IMG/VR virus record: IMGVR_UViG_3300003322_000602
Coordinates: 1 to 57,861 of that record
Direction: 5' to 3' (one strand)
Length of the DNA stretch: 57,861 nucleotides
Source of the DNA: a virus
The notes below the pieces were generated by a model. The model saw nothing but the letters and a program-made list of their open reading frames with translations, had not been told where the DNA came from and ran no database searches. The position numbers were made by a program, and so were the translations under genes. Below are positions 40,446 through 50,384 of the stretch, piece by piece (the stretch's first letter is position 1; each line of letters starts with the position of its first letter).

Positions 40446-40952
40446 ATGGCAATTAAACAATTTGTCGCTATCGATCAAATGACTATCTGGGACGTAGTTC
40501 TCAATACATATGGAACCGTTAATGACGTTGTTAGACTGATGCAAGACAATGACTTCCCAAATGCAAATACTTATCCGGTAAAAGGACAGGTTTTTTTGTT
40601 CGATGATACTTTAATTGAAAATCAGAATAACATACAATCTAATTTATCAACAAAGAAATTTTCGACAAGAGATAGAACTTCAACAAATGAAGAGAATATG
40701 ATAAAGTATGAAGCAGATTACCAAATCGATTATACATCGAATGCGGACGGAACCACAGTTATAGTTCTGACCGATCTCGCTGGATTAAATGCAAGAATAG
40801 TCTCAGTCGAAAAAGAAATTAAACCTTTAGAAAAAGAAGGCGTTGGATGGAGTTGGAATGCAAATTCAAATACACTAACACTTCTTAACGGGAATACGGT
40901 TGACAATGGTCAGACATTATTTATTCTTTACTCTATAATAAAAACGAATTGA
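40446..40952 (+). CDS. LysM-like baseplate protein
   Basis: 168 residues. N-terminal QMTIWDVVLNTYGTVNDVVR and PVKGQVFLFDDTLI follow the LysM pattern; LysM modules occur in tail proteins that bind peptidoglycan or link hub parts. The C-terminal half is beta-rich. Confidence 0.55.
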   Translation: MAIKQFVAIDQMTIWDVVLNTYGTVNDVVRLMQDNDFPNANTYPVKGQVFLFDDTLIENQNNIQSNLSTKKFSTRDRTSTNEENMIKYEADYQIDYTSNADGTTVIVLTDLAGLNARIVSVEKEIKPLEKEGVGWSWNANSNTLTLLNGNTVDNGQTLFILYSIIKTN

Positions 40953-43900
40953 TGAAACGTTTTATAATTTTAATCTTACTGGCTCTATGGGCAATATTTG
41001 GGAATGCTCAGACTACTCCTGGTTATACTGGAGTTTCCGGGAAATGGGAGTATCAATACTTCAGCATAACTTCAGGAGCTCATTTTCCTGAAGATACACT
41101 ATCAACAGCTCTTAATAATTCTTTGGCATTTAAGAACGGGACTTTATATGCAAAGTTGGGCGGTCATTGGCTTTCCGTAAGCTCTCCTGTTGGAGGAGGC
41201 ACATGGGGATTTATATCCGGCACCTTAAATGATCAGACAGACTTAAGAGATTCTTTGAGGTCCCGATTAAGATTATCGGATACTTTGGCTATGCTTTCAG
41301 CATATGCGAGAGGGGCATTGGTGGTTAAATATTCTGATACAGCAGCAATGTTGCTTCCTTATTTAAGGGTCTCTGATTTTAATAAAATAAATCTTGGATT
41401 GGGACAAGTTGCAAATGCCTTGCAGGTAATAAATAATGGAAATGCGAATGGTATAAAAGCTGGGCCTTATTTGTCAAGACCGGCACCGAATCAATTGGGA
41501 TTAATGTATATATCTTCCGACAGCGGTTTTTTAGATTATGATTTGGGAACATCTTACAGAAGAATAGGCGGCGGCGGTGGCGGGGGAGGGGGTGGATCAA
41601 CGGATACAACGAATTTAAGCGATAGAATTGATACCTTATCGAATCTTGTTTCAACAAAGAAAAATAATAATGATAGCGTAGGGCCGCAAGGATATTTATC
41701 ACACGGAAGAGGGCAGAAATTGATGGATAGTCTTTCTGCCGTAATTGCCACCAACTATGCCACCCTATTGCAACTTAATGCCAAGAAAGACAATGCTGAT
41801 AGTGTTGGTCCTAATGGGTATCTGTCGCATGGGCGTGGAACTAAAATAGCGGATAGCTTATCGGCAATATTTTATTTAAAGATTGATAGCATAAGAAGAG
41901 TACCTGGAAAGGACAGTGTGTATGAATATTATTCCAACGGAACGAAGAGATTTTCATACAGAGATAGCATAGGGGCTGCTTTGGATACTACCGGATTATT
42001 TGTATATAAAAAAGACACGACTACGTCAATAGGTTATGTTCCAAGAAATCAATTAGATTCAGCAAAACAAGCCCTGAGGAACTCTATTTTTCTGAAAAAA
42101 GACAATGCGGATTCTGTAGGTCCCCAAGGATATGCAAGCCACGGAAGAGTACAAAAAGTTGCTGATAGCTTAGGGTCTATTATTTCTCCAAAGCTGGACA
42201 GTATTCGACGTGTTCCAGGGAAGGATAGTGTGTATGAATATTATTCGAATGGAACGAAGAGACCGGCTTTTAGGGATTCTATAGGGGGGGGGTCTTTACC
42301 GCCCATTACAAACTACTCTTACAGGGGTAAGTTGAGCGGAAGTGATACTATTTTACAGTATTCGGTTTTCAATGTGTTGGATTATTCTGGCATTAAAAAT
42401 GATAGTAGTGCGGATATAACTACTGCTCTTCAATCGTTGATCAATATAGTCCCATCTGGTTCTACTATATATATCCCGGCTGGGAAGTACAGACTACTCT
42501 CAAAAGTTATCATTAACAAAACGATAAAATTAATTGGAGATGGTGGCGCTCCTATGACATATGTATCGGGAACTCATAGTGCTGTCTTTCAGCCTGGCAA
42601 AACAGGAATTTATTTAAGCTCTGCATCTGATACCGCTTTCTATGTTAATGCGCCCGGTGTTATTATGGGCGACTTTATGATTGCTCAGGCGGGCGGTGTT
42701 ACTCCTACAACCAGTGTTGGTATTGCTTATCAGAATGGAATTAATGCCAGGTTAGACAATATGTCATGGTACGGCCTAAATATAGGAGTTGATAGAGAAA
42801 GCGGATTTCAGAGTACATGGAATAATCCCTATTTCTATGGATGTAAGACTTACGGCGCTATTATAAGGGACACCGCTATAGGAGATGCCGGAGACGATTA
42901 TATAAATGGTGGTTATTTCTATGCGGCTATATATAATTCTCAAGCGGGTATTTTGTATGAATCCGGTGGTGGTCTGAAGATGAACGGAGCAAAGTTTAAC
43001 ATGGGTTCTGATAATCACCGGATGAAATATTGCATTGATGCACATTTGAATAAGCCAACAGTGGATAAAATAATTGCTAACTGTAGTTTTGAGAATTTTG
43101 ATAGTACGTCTATTTGGTTGCATCCTACTACCGGATTTTCAAATGTCCTTATAGCTAATAATCAGATTTGCGCATTTTCAACAACTGATGGCCCTAATAT
43201 AATAATAGACGGTACAAATGTAGTTTCCGGGTCCCTCAATACAATCACTTTAGCTAACAATACGCTATCAGGAACTTCTTTTGATACAGCTATCCTTATT
43301 AAAAATATCAATACCGTCCGGGTGATTCCCGGAGCCATGTATCAGTATAAGGAAAAAATAATTGTTAACGGTTCTAATGCAAACGTCAGTATAGACAGAT
43401 CGAATGCGCATCAAACACTCACCGGAACAACTGGCCTTTTTGATATAAATTTAGGCTACTCCGCGAACTACACATTGACCGGAGTTGATACGGTTACCTT
43501 TAAGAATGGGTTAGATGATGACCCATTTCAATTGATCGTAACGCAGGACGGTACTGGGGGTAGGACATTGTTCATAACAGGAGCTACTAATGTTGCTCAG
43601 GGCGTTAATCCTATAGGTATAAACACCACAGCAGGAGCAACAACAGTTATAAGGGGTTATACCCGCTATGGCGGCGGACCGGTAATAACTTCTGTTACTA
43701 GTTCCTTTACGCAATATTCTATTCCTTTCTTTACCAACGCCAATGGATTGACTGACGACAATACAAATCTAAAATATTACCCACCCAATCAGGCGTTACT
43801 CATCGGTCCAAAAGCGGTAACTACTAATGTGGGTCAATTAAATATCAGTACAAACACTGGCTCTTTTACGCCTGGTATAGCCACAGAAATGCATACAAAC

Positions 43901-45184
43901 TCATCCATTGGGGCAGCAATTCTTTTAAAACATTCAGGCGGTACGGACGCTAGTCCTAGCGCATCTCAAATAAATTGGTACAATGGACAGATTTGGTTTG
44001 GTGGTCATGACGGGAGCGCCTATAGATATTCAACCTCAATCGGTTCTACAGTTGATAGCGCTGTAAGCAATAATTCTGTTCCATCTGCTTTATTTTTTCA
44101 CTCAATGTATACAACTGATGTTGATGCTAAAGGGTCAAACGATATAAATTTCTGGCTTGATCATAGAGGAAGAATCGGCATAGGCATGAATCAAGTAACA
44201 GATACGGCTTTATTCACAATTGGTAATACCGGGAACTGGGGAACCTTCAATAATGGCGCATATGGCAACATATTTTCCATTAGGCGAATAAATATTCAAA
44301 ACTGGTCTACTTCTGGTACGACAAATAATTATTCTGGAATCGGATTCAGGTCGCCGATCTTCAGCGCAAATAATTCTCAGACGTATACGCATGGTTCGAC
44401 TTTATGGATCGAGGGCGACCCAATTTCAAGCACCAATGTAACACAAACTAATTCGTGGGCATTAAAGATTGAATCCGGGCACTCCTATATGGGCGGACCT
44501 TCCAAATTCATGGATTCGGTCAACTTAAACAAAATACCAAATAAAGCAACCCCGGGGGCGACCGATAGTCTTCTGATAAAAGCTCCCAACGGTGATGTTT
44601 TCAGCACACCGGCCACGGCGATAAGCGTTACTGGCAGAAACGGTGTTAGCTATAGAAGCAGGGATACTTCATTTGTATTTGGTAATTCAGCTTTCGATAC
44701 GACAATTGTAATTCAGGGAGGAGGACAAAATGTCTCTATCGGAACCAGCGGAAGCCATATGAACTCTCTATCTATCTATGGAGATACGATCAATCTTAAC
44801 GGATTGACTTTTAATGACGGGTTTCCAATTGTTGTGCCCATAAGGGGGACTTTAGAAACAGGACAAACCACATTTAAAGGACAGCAAAGAACGCTTACTG
44901 TCGATACAAAGTGTGAAGCAGGAGGATATATTTTAGTAAATTCCATTACTACGAACCATATTCATCTCGAAATTACATTTACGGACCTCGGAGGAGTATC
45001 GAGAGTAATTTCGTTGAATCCAGTAGGTAGCGCAACAGATATATCAACTACCGGCTATTATTTATTCCCAAATGTAACTTTTAGGGCGAAGGGAGGAACA
45101 GATGTAGGTGTTCAAACCAACGGAACAACAGGAGGCAGCATGAATTATGATTGGGAACCTACCATAAAGAGAATAGGTTTATGA
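40952..45184 (+). CDS. Large tail fibre protein with signal peptide
   Basis: The 1410-residue product starts with a Sec-type signal peptide (MKRFIILILLALWAIFGNAQ). A polyglycine linker lies near residue 208. Three imperfect repeats of DSVGPxGYLSHGRGxK and two copies of DSIRRVPGKDSVYEYYSNG follow (to about residue 445). Then a pectate-lyase-like right-handed helix domain (FNVLDYSGIKNDSSADITTA, ITLANNTLSG), and a C-terminal beta-rich tip. This is a receptor-binding fibre. A G9 run at 42284-42292 could shift the frame. A signal peptide on a fibre is unusual. Confidence 0.8.
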   Translation: MKRFIILILLALWAIFGNAQTTPGYTGVSGKWEYQYFSITSGAHFPEDTLSTALNNSLAFKNGTLYAKLGGHWLSVSSPVGGGTWGFISGTLNDQTDLRDSLRSRLRLSDTLAMLSAYARGALVVKYSDTAAMLLPYLRVSDFNKINLGLGQVANALQVINNGNANGIKAGPYLSRPAPNQLGLMYISSDSGFLDYDLGTSYRRIGGGGGGGGGGSTDTTNLSDRIDTLSNLVSTKKNNNDSVGPQGYLSHGRGQKLMDSLSAVIATNYATLLQLNAKKDNADSVGPNGYLSHGRGTKIADSLSAIFYLKIDSIRRVPGKDSVYEYYSNGTKRFSYRDSIGAALDTTGLFVYKKDTTTSIGYVPRNQLDSAKQALRNSIFLKKDNADSVGPQGYASHGRVQKVADSLGSIISPKLDSIRRVPGKDSVYEYYSNGTKRPAFRDSIGGGSLPPITNYSYRGKLSGSDTILQYSVFNVLDYSGIKNDSSADITTALQSLINIVPSGSTIYIPAGKYRLLSKVIINKTIKLIGDGGAPMTYVSGTHSAVFQPGKTGIYLSSASDTAFYVNAPGVIMGDFMIAQAGGVTPTTSVGIAYQNGINARLDNMSWYGLNIGVDRESGFQSTWNNPYFYGCKTYGAIIRDTAIGDAGDDYINGGYFYAAIYNSQAGILYESGGGLKMNGAKFNMGSDNHRMKYCIDAHLNKPTVDKIIANCSFENFDSTSIWLHPTTGFSNVLIANNQICAFSTTDGPNIIIDGTNVVSGSLNTITLANNTLSGTSFDTAILIKNINTVRVIPGAMYQYKEKIIVNGSNANVSIDRSNAHQTLTGTTGLFDINLGYSANYTLTGVDTVTFKNGLDDDPFQLIVTQDGTGGRTLFITGATNVAQGVNPIGINTTAGATTVIRGYTRYGGGPVITSVTSSFTQYSIPFFTNANGLTDDNTNLKYYPPNQALLIGPKAVTTNVGQLNISTNTGSFTPGIATEMHTNSSIGAAILLKHSGGTDASPSASQINWYNGQIWFGGHDGSAYRYSTSIGSTVDSAVSNNSVPSALFFHSMYTTDVDAKGSNDINFWLDHRGRIGIGMNQVTDTALFTIGNTGNWGTFNNGAYGNIFSIRRINIQNWSTSGTTNNYSGIGFRSPIFSANNSQTYTHGSTLWIEGDPISSTNVTQTNSWALKIESGHSYMGGPSKFMDSVNLNKIPNKATPGATDSLLIKAPNGDVFSTPATAISVTGRNGVSYRSRDTSFVFGNSAFDTTIVIQGGGQNVSIGTSGSHMNSLSIYGDTINLNGLTFNDGFPIVVPIRGTLETGQTTFKGQQRTLTVDTKCEAGGYILVNSITTNHIHLEITFTDLGGVSRVISLNPVGSATDISTTGYYLFPNVTFRAKGGTDVGVQTNGTTGGSMNYDWEPTIKRIGL
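41671..42290 (+). repeat. Imperfect repeats in the tail fibre gene
   Basis: A unit coding DSVGPxGYLSHGR recurs at about 41671, 41797 and 42107. A longer unit coding DSIRRVPGKDSVYEYYSNG occurs at about 41885 and 42197 with over 80% base identity. Such repeats support expansion or contraction by recombination. Confidence 0.8.
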
Positions 45185-47124
45185 GAAGTCTATTAACAAT
45201 ATTACTTTTTCTTCCTTTCTTTACAAAAGCAAACTCTTATTATGTATCCAATACGGGAACTGGAAGTGGTAATGGTCTGAGTGCATCTACTCCGTGGACA
45301 CCAAATCAATTTCGATCTTCATCTGCATGGGGTGCCGGAGACAACATTTATTTTCATGCAGGTGAGACATTTACGGGAAGGTTTAATTTCACCAGGTCGG
45401 GGGCGGTAGGTAATCCGGTGTATGTAGGCCGATATGGAACAGGTGCTAACCCTATTTTCTCTGGATATACAACATTAACAAACTGGACTTCTTACGGTAG
45501 CAATATTTACGCAGCCCCAATAGCTGGGGCAACTCAATACCTCCACAATGTAATAGTTGGGGGGCAGTTTATGCATACTGCCAGATATCCTAACACTGGA
45601 TTTCTGACAATTACGCCCATTTCAACTACACAGTTTACTGACGCAACACAAACAGGAACTCCAAGCAGAATAGGGGATAGCGTATGCGTAAAGGATTCTA
45701 GGTATACTCTTACACATGCATTGATAACAAATCAATCTGGGGGTACAATAACAGTCAACGGGTTATTTTATTCTGGAGTTGGCGGAAATGGATATTTCTA
45801 CTTTGGGCTCAAATATTTAGATACAGCTTGGGAGTATTCAATGAATGCAACAGGAGATAGTCTGCTGGCATATTTTTCAACAAATCCGTCTGGGCTAACC
45901 GTCCAAGCGTCGACCGTAGACACGCTAATATATGTAACCGGCTCATACATTCATTTCGATAGCCTGCAAGTCCAAGGCGGTAATATGTACAACATTTTAA
46001 ATCCATTTGGAAGCGGGAATCTTACATGGATGAATAGCTGGGTGGATCACGGATATACTGGTTTTGATATTCGGGCACAGAGAGATTCTATAATTTCTTG
46101 TACCATTCGTGACATGCTTAACAATGGTATAATGGGTCCGACAAATAATATAACAAAATATTCTTCAATAAAATTTTGTAAGCTTCGATCCATAGGTCTT
46201 ATACCTGGTATGGGGAAAAGCGGAACAGGAAATTATGAAGGTGTTGCTCTTCCTGCTGACGGACTATATGCATATAAACTCGATATTGATAGTATTGGGT
46301 ATCATGGAATATATTCTTCTTTTGATTCCATTTGTATTGATACTTGTCTGGTGAATCATACAGGAGCTACTTTATCAGATGGAGGAGGAATATACATATA
46401 TGATCATGATTCTACTGCTTATCCTCATACGCGACAGGTAAGGGGAAACCTTGTAATGAATGGCATAGGCAATACGGAAGGGATAATAGTTGATCCCGGA
46501 ACAAGACAGAATGGTATATATACTGATGCTAGGGCAAACCTGGTTAATATAACAGACAATACATGTATCGGGAATTCTGGCCCCGGCTATTATAACCACG
46601 GCTCCAATATAACCTATTTGAGGGATAGATCGTATGATAACGGTCTTGCACAGTTCTATCATGGACAATTCAGTGGTCAGCCCATTACTGGTATCACTAT
46701 GAAGTATTGTCAAGCTGGGTGTCCTGATACTTCGAAATCAATACTGTTTTTATATTCTCCAAATACAGTCGTTACGGGATTTTTTCAATCCTGCGATAGC
46801 AATTATTACGCTACAACAAATGCCGTTAAGCCCTTTAAATATCAACAAAATGGAGGTTCTATTAATACGTTAACGTTATCCGGCTGGCAATCATTTATCG
46901 GATCAGAAGGAAACTCATATCAAAGAAACGGAAGTATATCTGTAGTATATAATCCTACATTTTCGAAGTATCTAAATTATTTTAGGGGTCGATATATAAA
47001 CCCTGCCGGAATACAATTTGATCAATTGGCCTCTTTAGGTCCACAATCTTCTGAAATATTAATTTTACGAGATAACGGATATATAATCATACCTTCAGCA
47101 ACAAGAATAAAAGGGAAACCTTAA
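45181..47124 (+). CDS. Secreted-type beta-helix fibre/lyase-like protein
   Basis: 647 residues. Starts with signal peptide MRSLLTILLFLPFFTKANS, then YYVSNTGTGSGNGLSAST PWT, the classic start of pectate-lyase-type beta-helix proteins, and repeats of N/G-rich turns (ITDNTCIGNSGPGYYNHG). Probably binds or degrades surface polysaccharide. The ATG overlaps the fibre stop. No catalytic residues could be fixed. Confidence 0.7.
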   Translation: MRSLLTILLFLPFFTKANSYYVSNTGTGSGNGLSASTPWTPNQFRSSSAWGAGDNIYFHAGETFTGRFNFTRSGAVGNPVYVGRYGTGANPIFSGYTTLTNWTSYGSNIYAAPIAGATQYLHNVIVGGQFMHTARYPNTGFLTITPISTTQFTDATQTGTPSRIGDSVCVKDSRYTLTHALITNQSGGTITVNGLFYSGVGGNGYFYFGLKYLDTAWEYSMNATGDSLLAYFSTNPSGLTVQASTVDTLIYVTGSYIHFDSLQVQGGNMYNILNPFGSGNLTWMNSWVDHGYTGFDIRAQRDSIISCTIRDMLNNGIMGPTNNITKYSSIKFCKLRSIGLIPGMGKSGTGNYEGVALPADGLYAYKLDIDSIGYHGIYSSFDSICIDTCLVNHTGATLSDGGGIYIYDHDSTAYPHTRQVRGNLVMNGIGNTEGIIVDPGTRQNGIYTDARANLVNITDNTCIGNSGPGYYNHGSNITYLRDRSYDNGLAQFYHGQFSGQPITGITMKYCQAGCPDTSKSILFLYSPNTVVTGFFQSCDSNYYATTNAVKPFKYQQNGGSINTLTLSGWQSFIGSEGNSYQRNGSISVVYNPTFSKYLNYFRGRYINPAGIQFDQLASLGPQSSEILILRDNGYIIIPSATRIKGKP

Positions 47125-47138
47125 AAAATCAAACTGAC

Positions 47139-48461
47139 ATGAAAAAACTGCTTTTCTTTCTGTGTTTACTTCCGATTTTTGGAATATCTCAAACAACTAT
47201 AGTTGATAGTATTGTTCCAAATGGAACCGTCATAGGCAATCAAACGGCAATCCCCATACCCGTCTATGCGCCTGGGTATCCATTAGGGCAAGCGTTAATT
47301 TATTATCCAGACGATTATTCCCTTCCGCAAAATGCCAACAAGCGTTATCCTTTGTTTGTCTTTCTTCATGGGGCAGGGGAAGGCACAAAGCTTAATATAA
47401 GCGAGGTAACAAATACGTCTCTTCCTTATTTGATCAAGAACGGGCTAAAGCCTTATGGCATCGATCCAATAACAGGCGATACGGTTAAATACATTATAGT
47501 TAGTCCGCATTGTGCGAAATGCGGAGGGTCGTATTCTTTCCCTCAACTAAAGTATACTATACCATACCTCTTTACTGCTTTTCGAGTAGATACAACATGC
47601 GTATGGATTGGTGGATTATCATCCGGCGGACGTGGCACATGGTCTACTGTCATGGGCGATGCTGGCAACCCTATTTGGGCAGATACATTCTATACGAAAC
47701 GAATAACCGGAATTATGCCAATGGCAAATGGTGGATACGACTTAGCCTTGAATAATTCTATTAATCGGGGAGTATTAGATACAACAGATAGAAGGGGATT
47801 ATGTTGTCTATATGTCATCGGCGACCAGGACCCCGGTTATAATCAGATCGGCTTCTTTGCGTATCAGGCGGAAATGAAAAAGTACTGCCAACCGGGAAAA
47901 TATTTCGACAGCGTGATTATTGGCGGTACGCACAGCGCAAATGTGTGGAATACTCCGTTCCCCCTTACTGCAAGATTATGGAGCAAGACAATGAACAGTT
48001 GGACGCAAATGTGGGTAATGAGAAAAACACCCCCCGCTATTGTAACACCCCCGCCGCCCCAAACAGATTCTCCAGTCCATGCTCATCTCTTGCAAGACTC
48101 TACTGTCATTAATTATCCAAATACGGCAATTTATTTTTTTGATTCTAGTTATTCTGGCAGTGGGAAATTATTGAATACTCAATTCTTAATAACCGCCTCT
48201 CCTACAGGATTGCCTCCATTGATTGTAAGGCTATCCAGCGGCGGCATATGGGTTTCCAGACTTATTCCAGGAATATATCAGGCAAAATTGCTTGCTTTCG
48301 ATAGCGCAACAAACTATATAGATACTTCGACAATATATTTTAAAGTAATAGGCCCGCCGCCGCCAAGGAAGGTAATATCTTTGATTGTTAGTCTTTATGG
48401 CGTACAAGTGCCATGGCCTTTGGATGCTGCGAAAATTGGTTACGATGACGGAAATCCTTAA
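47139..48461 (+). CDS. Alpha/beta-hydrolase esterase with signal peptide
   Basis: The 440-residue product has signal peptide MKKLLFFLCLLPIFGISQTT. The hydrolase domain (about 60-290) carries FVFLHGAGEG, the nucleophile elbow GLSSG with Ser161, IGDQDPG with Asp229/231 and GGTHSANVW with His265, close to feruloyl-esterase or PHB-depolymerase-like enzymes. A Pro-rich linker leads to a beta-sandwich-like end. It could remove acyl groups from capsular sugars. Located next to two fibre genes. Confidence 0.78.
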   Translation: MKKLLFFLCLLPIFGISQTTIVDSIVPNGTVIGNQTAIPIPVYAPGYPLGQALIYYPDDYSLPQNANKRYPLFVFLHGAGEGTKLNISEVTNTSLPYLIKNGLKPYGIDPITGDTVKYIIVSPHCAKCGGSYSFPQLKYTIPYLFTAFRVDTTCVWIGGLSSGGRGTWSTVMGDAGNPIWADTFYTKRITGIMPMANGGYDLALNNSINRGVLDTTDRRGLCCLYVIGDQDPGYNQIGFFAYQAEMKKYCQPGKYFDSVIIGGTHSANVWNTPFPLTARLWSKTMNSWTQMWVMRKTPPAIVTPPPPQTDSPVHAHLLQDSTVINYPNTAIYFFDSSYSGSGKLLNTQFLITASPTGLPPLIVRLSSGGIWVSRLIPGIYQAKLLAFDSATNYIDTSTIYFKVIGPPPPRKVISLIVSLYGVQVPWPLDAAKIGYDDGNP

Positions 48462-48473
48462 AAAAATATCAAA

Positions 48474-48713
48474 ATGAACCAGAACAATTTTGTGTCTTAC
48501 CTTATGGAATTGCTTGGCCTCGTTGTTACTATAGTTCTTGCGTACGGGAAATTTATGGCAAAAAACAGAGAACTTGAATTGAGAATTAAATATCTCGAAG
48601 AAAAAAGTAATTCGAGAGATCAAAAAGACGATAGAATATTTATGAAGCTCGACGAAATAACTAAAGAGCTTACAAATATACGAGTCGAATTAGCCGATAA
48701 GGCAGACAGATAA
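48474..48713 (+). CDS. Holin-like protein, 79 aa
   Basis: One N-terminal membrane span (LMELLGLVVTIVLAYGKFM) followed by a coiled coil (KNRELELRIKYLEEK). Place before the spanin and endolysin genes suggests a holin or antiholin. Confidence 0.55.
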   Translation: MNQNNFVSYLMELLGLVVTIVLAYGKFMAKNRELELRIKYLEEKSNSRDQKDDRIFMKLDEITKELTNIRVELADKADR

Positions 48714-48742
48714 AAAACTTTCTTAATCAAAAAAAACAAATC

Positions 48743-49054
48743 ATGAAAAAAGTATCGAAGATCATTTTTGCAGTCAGTCTTTCTGTTATTGTGTTCATTT
48801 TTCTTGGCATTCATCCTGCTGCTGCACAGGCCGTATCCGATAGCACTAAACCTATCGTCGATAGTACGGGGATATCTATCATTAACCAATTTGTCGATTG
48901 GGCACAACACTGGCCGATTGTCGCCAGCATTGTTAGCATAATTGCTCTTGTATCAGAAATTTTGTCTATTATTCCTGACAAATATATTCCTGCAAATGGC
49001 GTATTGCATTCTATATATTTGTTGATTAAATCAATAACATGGAAAAAGAAATGA
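48743..49054 (+). CDS. Lysis-region membrane protein, 103 aa
   Basis: Signal-type N-terminus (FAVSLSVIVFIFLGIHPAAA, with AQA as a cleavage site) and a second hydrophobic segment (ASIVSIIALVSEILSII), ending KSITWKKK. Candidate holin. The end overlaps the spanin start. Confidence 0.6.
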   Translation: MKKVSKIIFAVSLSVIVFIFLGIHPAAAQAVSDSTKPIVDSTGISIINQFVDWAQHWPIVASIVSIIALVSEILSIIPDKYIPANGVLHSIYLLIKSITWKKK

Positions 49055-49683
49055 AACTTTTAAGAGCGGTTTTAATTGCCGCTCTATTTTTTTCTGCATG
49101 CAATCCGGCAAAAAAAATTGCGAAGCGTGATGCAGAGATAGATCAATTGAAAGCAAAATGGATTTATGACTGGGTTCAAAAAAATCCTTGCCCTCCAGGG
49201 CCGGAAATTGATCTGGATAGTGTATGTAGAATAATATGGATACATATGGACAGAGATGGTTTTGATACATCATATTTTCGGGATAATCGGGCTATGCCCA
49301 CTGATACTTCACATTGGTTTTTTGAAAGCTTATTAGAGCCAGATACAATATTATCGCCGTCGCTTCCAGACATTCCTCGTCGTTTCATATATAATGGGCC
49401 ATTCTACGGGAAAGGACAAATCCAATTCAAGCCAGAGATAAAATATATATTAAAGCCTGTTGAAGATTTGCGTCGAATTGAATTAATGCAAGACAGCATA
49501 GATGAGAAAGATAAAAGAATCTCGGCCTTGTCAGCGGCAAAAGATACGCATGCAGATGATTGTACAGCCGCCGTTAAAGCAGCAGATGCCAGAGCAAAGA
49601 AATGGATATGGCTTTTTATTGCCGCCTGCGTTACAATGGCGGGGGGGATAACCTGGAAAATTTATTCTACTTTTCACAAATAA
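49051..49683 (+). CDS. Unimolecular spanin (u-spanin)
   Basis: The 210-residue product begins MKLLRAVLIAALFFSACNPA with a lipobox (Cys16-17 region) and ends with a membrane span (WLFIAACVTMAGGITW) near the C-terminus. A lipidated N-terminus plus C-terminal span is the layout of one-protein spanins that fuse inner and outer membranes at lysis. Periplasmic helices (EDLRRIELMQDSIDEKDKRI) support it. Confidence 0.75.
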   Translation: MKLLRAVLIAALFFSACNPAKKIAKRDAEIDQLKAKWIYDWVQKNPCPPGPEIDLDSVCRIIWIHMDRDGFDTSYFRDNRAMPTDTSHWFFESLLEPDTILSPSLPDIPRRFIYNGPFYGKGQIQFKPEIKYILKPVEDLRRIELMQDSIDEKDKRISALSAAKDTHADDCTAAVKAADARAKKWIWLFIAACVTMAGGITWKIYSTFHK

Positions 49684-49693
49684 AAAAACCAAT

Positions 49694-50269
49694 ATGAGCG
49701 ACTTTTTAACAGCGTTTAAAGAGACAATGAACACAGAGGGCACGTACGCTAATGACCCGGCTGACAATGGCGGTGAGACATATGCGGGAGTTAGCCGTAA
49801 AAACTGGCCCGCGTGGGGCGGTTGGGTAGTCATCGATGAATTGCGACATACGCCAAATTTCCCAGAATGTTTGGATCAGAATAAGAGCCTGCAAGAATTC
49901 GTTCAAAACTTTTACTATGTCTCGTTCTGGATGGTATTGGGGTTAAATCAGATAGAATCCCAACCTATTGCAACAGAACTCTTTGATCTCGGCGTAAACT
50001 GCGGAACCGCAACAGCGGCCACTTTCTTGCAGCGATCATTAAACGTCCTCAACAAGGATCAAAAGTTCTATCAGGACTTAACCGTAGACGGTTCTGTAGG
50101 ATCGAATACATTAATAGCTGTATCCAAAGCTAACGAAATGGATTTGCTCCGTTGCATCGTTAGCCTGCAAGGCGCTCGATATATATCCATTTGCGAAAAG
50201 AATGGAACTCAAGAAAAGTTCATGGCAGGATGGATACGTAGAGCTTTTAAACATTTTTCTTACTCATAG
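49694..50269 (+). CDS. Endolysin, GH108 muramidase
   Basis: 191 residues. The catalytic start TEGTYANDPADNGGETYAGV (Glu15) and WPAWGGW identify a GH108 N-acetylmuramidase; the middle ELFDLGVNCGTATAATFLQR and DGSVGSNTLIAV match the peptidoglycan-binding part of this family. No signal peptide, so it needs a holin. Confidence 0.92.
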   Translation: MSDFLTAFKETMNTEGTYANDPADNGGETYAGVSRKNWPAWGGWVVIDELRHTPNFPECLDQNKSLQEFVQNFYYVSFWMVLGLNQIESQPIATELFDLGVNCGTATAATFLQRSLNVLNKDQKFYQDLTVDGSVGSNTLIAVSKANEMDLLRCIVSLQGARYISICEKNGTQEKFMAGWIRRAFKHFSYS

Positions 50270-50297
50270 CTGTTTCATGTTGGTTATTTTAGATTTT

Positions 50298-50325
50298 AAC
50301 CCGGTGTCTCTACGCCGGGTTTTTT
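50298..50325 (+). terminator. Rho-independent terminator after lysis genes
   Basis: AACCCGG (50298-50304) / CCGGGTT (50315-50321) with further TG/CG pairs, then six T. Ends the late region. Confidence 0.9.
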
Positions 50326-50345
50326 GTTGAGAATAAAAATAAAAT

Positions 50346-50376
50346 TTTGTTGCAAGCAAATTTGCATGTACGTTTG
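50346..50376 (+). promoter_or_regulatory. Promoter of the recombination/deazaguanine operon
   Basis: TTTG 50346-50349, 19-base spacer, TACGTTTG 50369-50376. The ATG at 50385 is 8 bases downstream. Confidence 0.85.
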
Positions 50377-50384
50377 CTGGCATT

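Noticed and set aside
41379-41754. Reverse-strand frames inside the fibre gene, including a polyproline one
   Set aside because: They mirror the Gly-rich coding repeats; no promoter or leader on the - strand. The same holds for the other - strand frames in the window.
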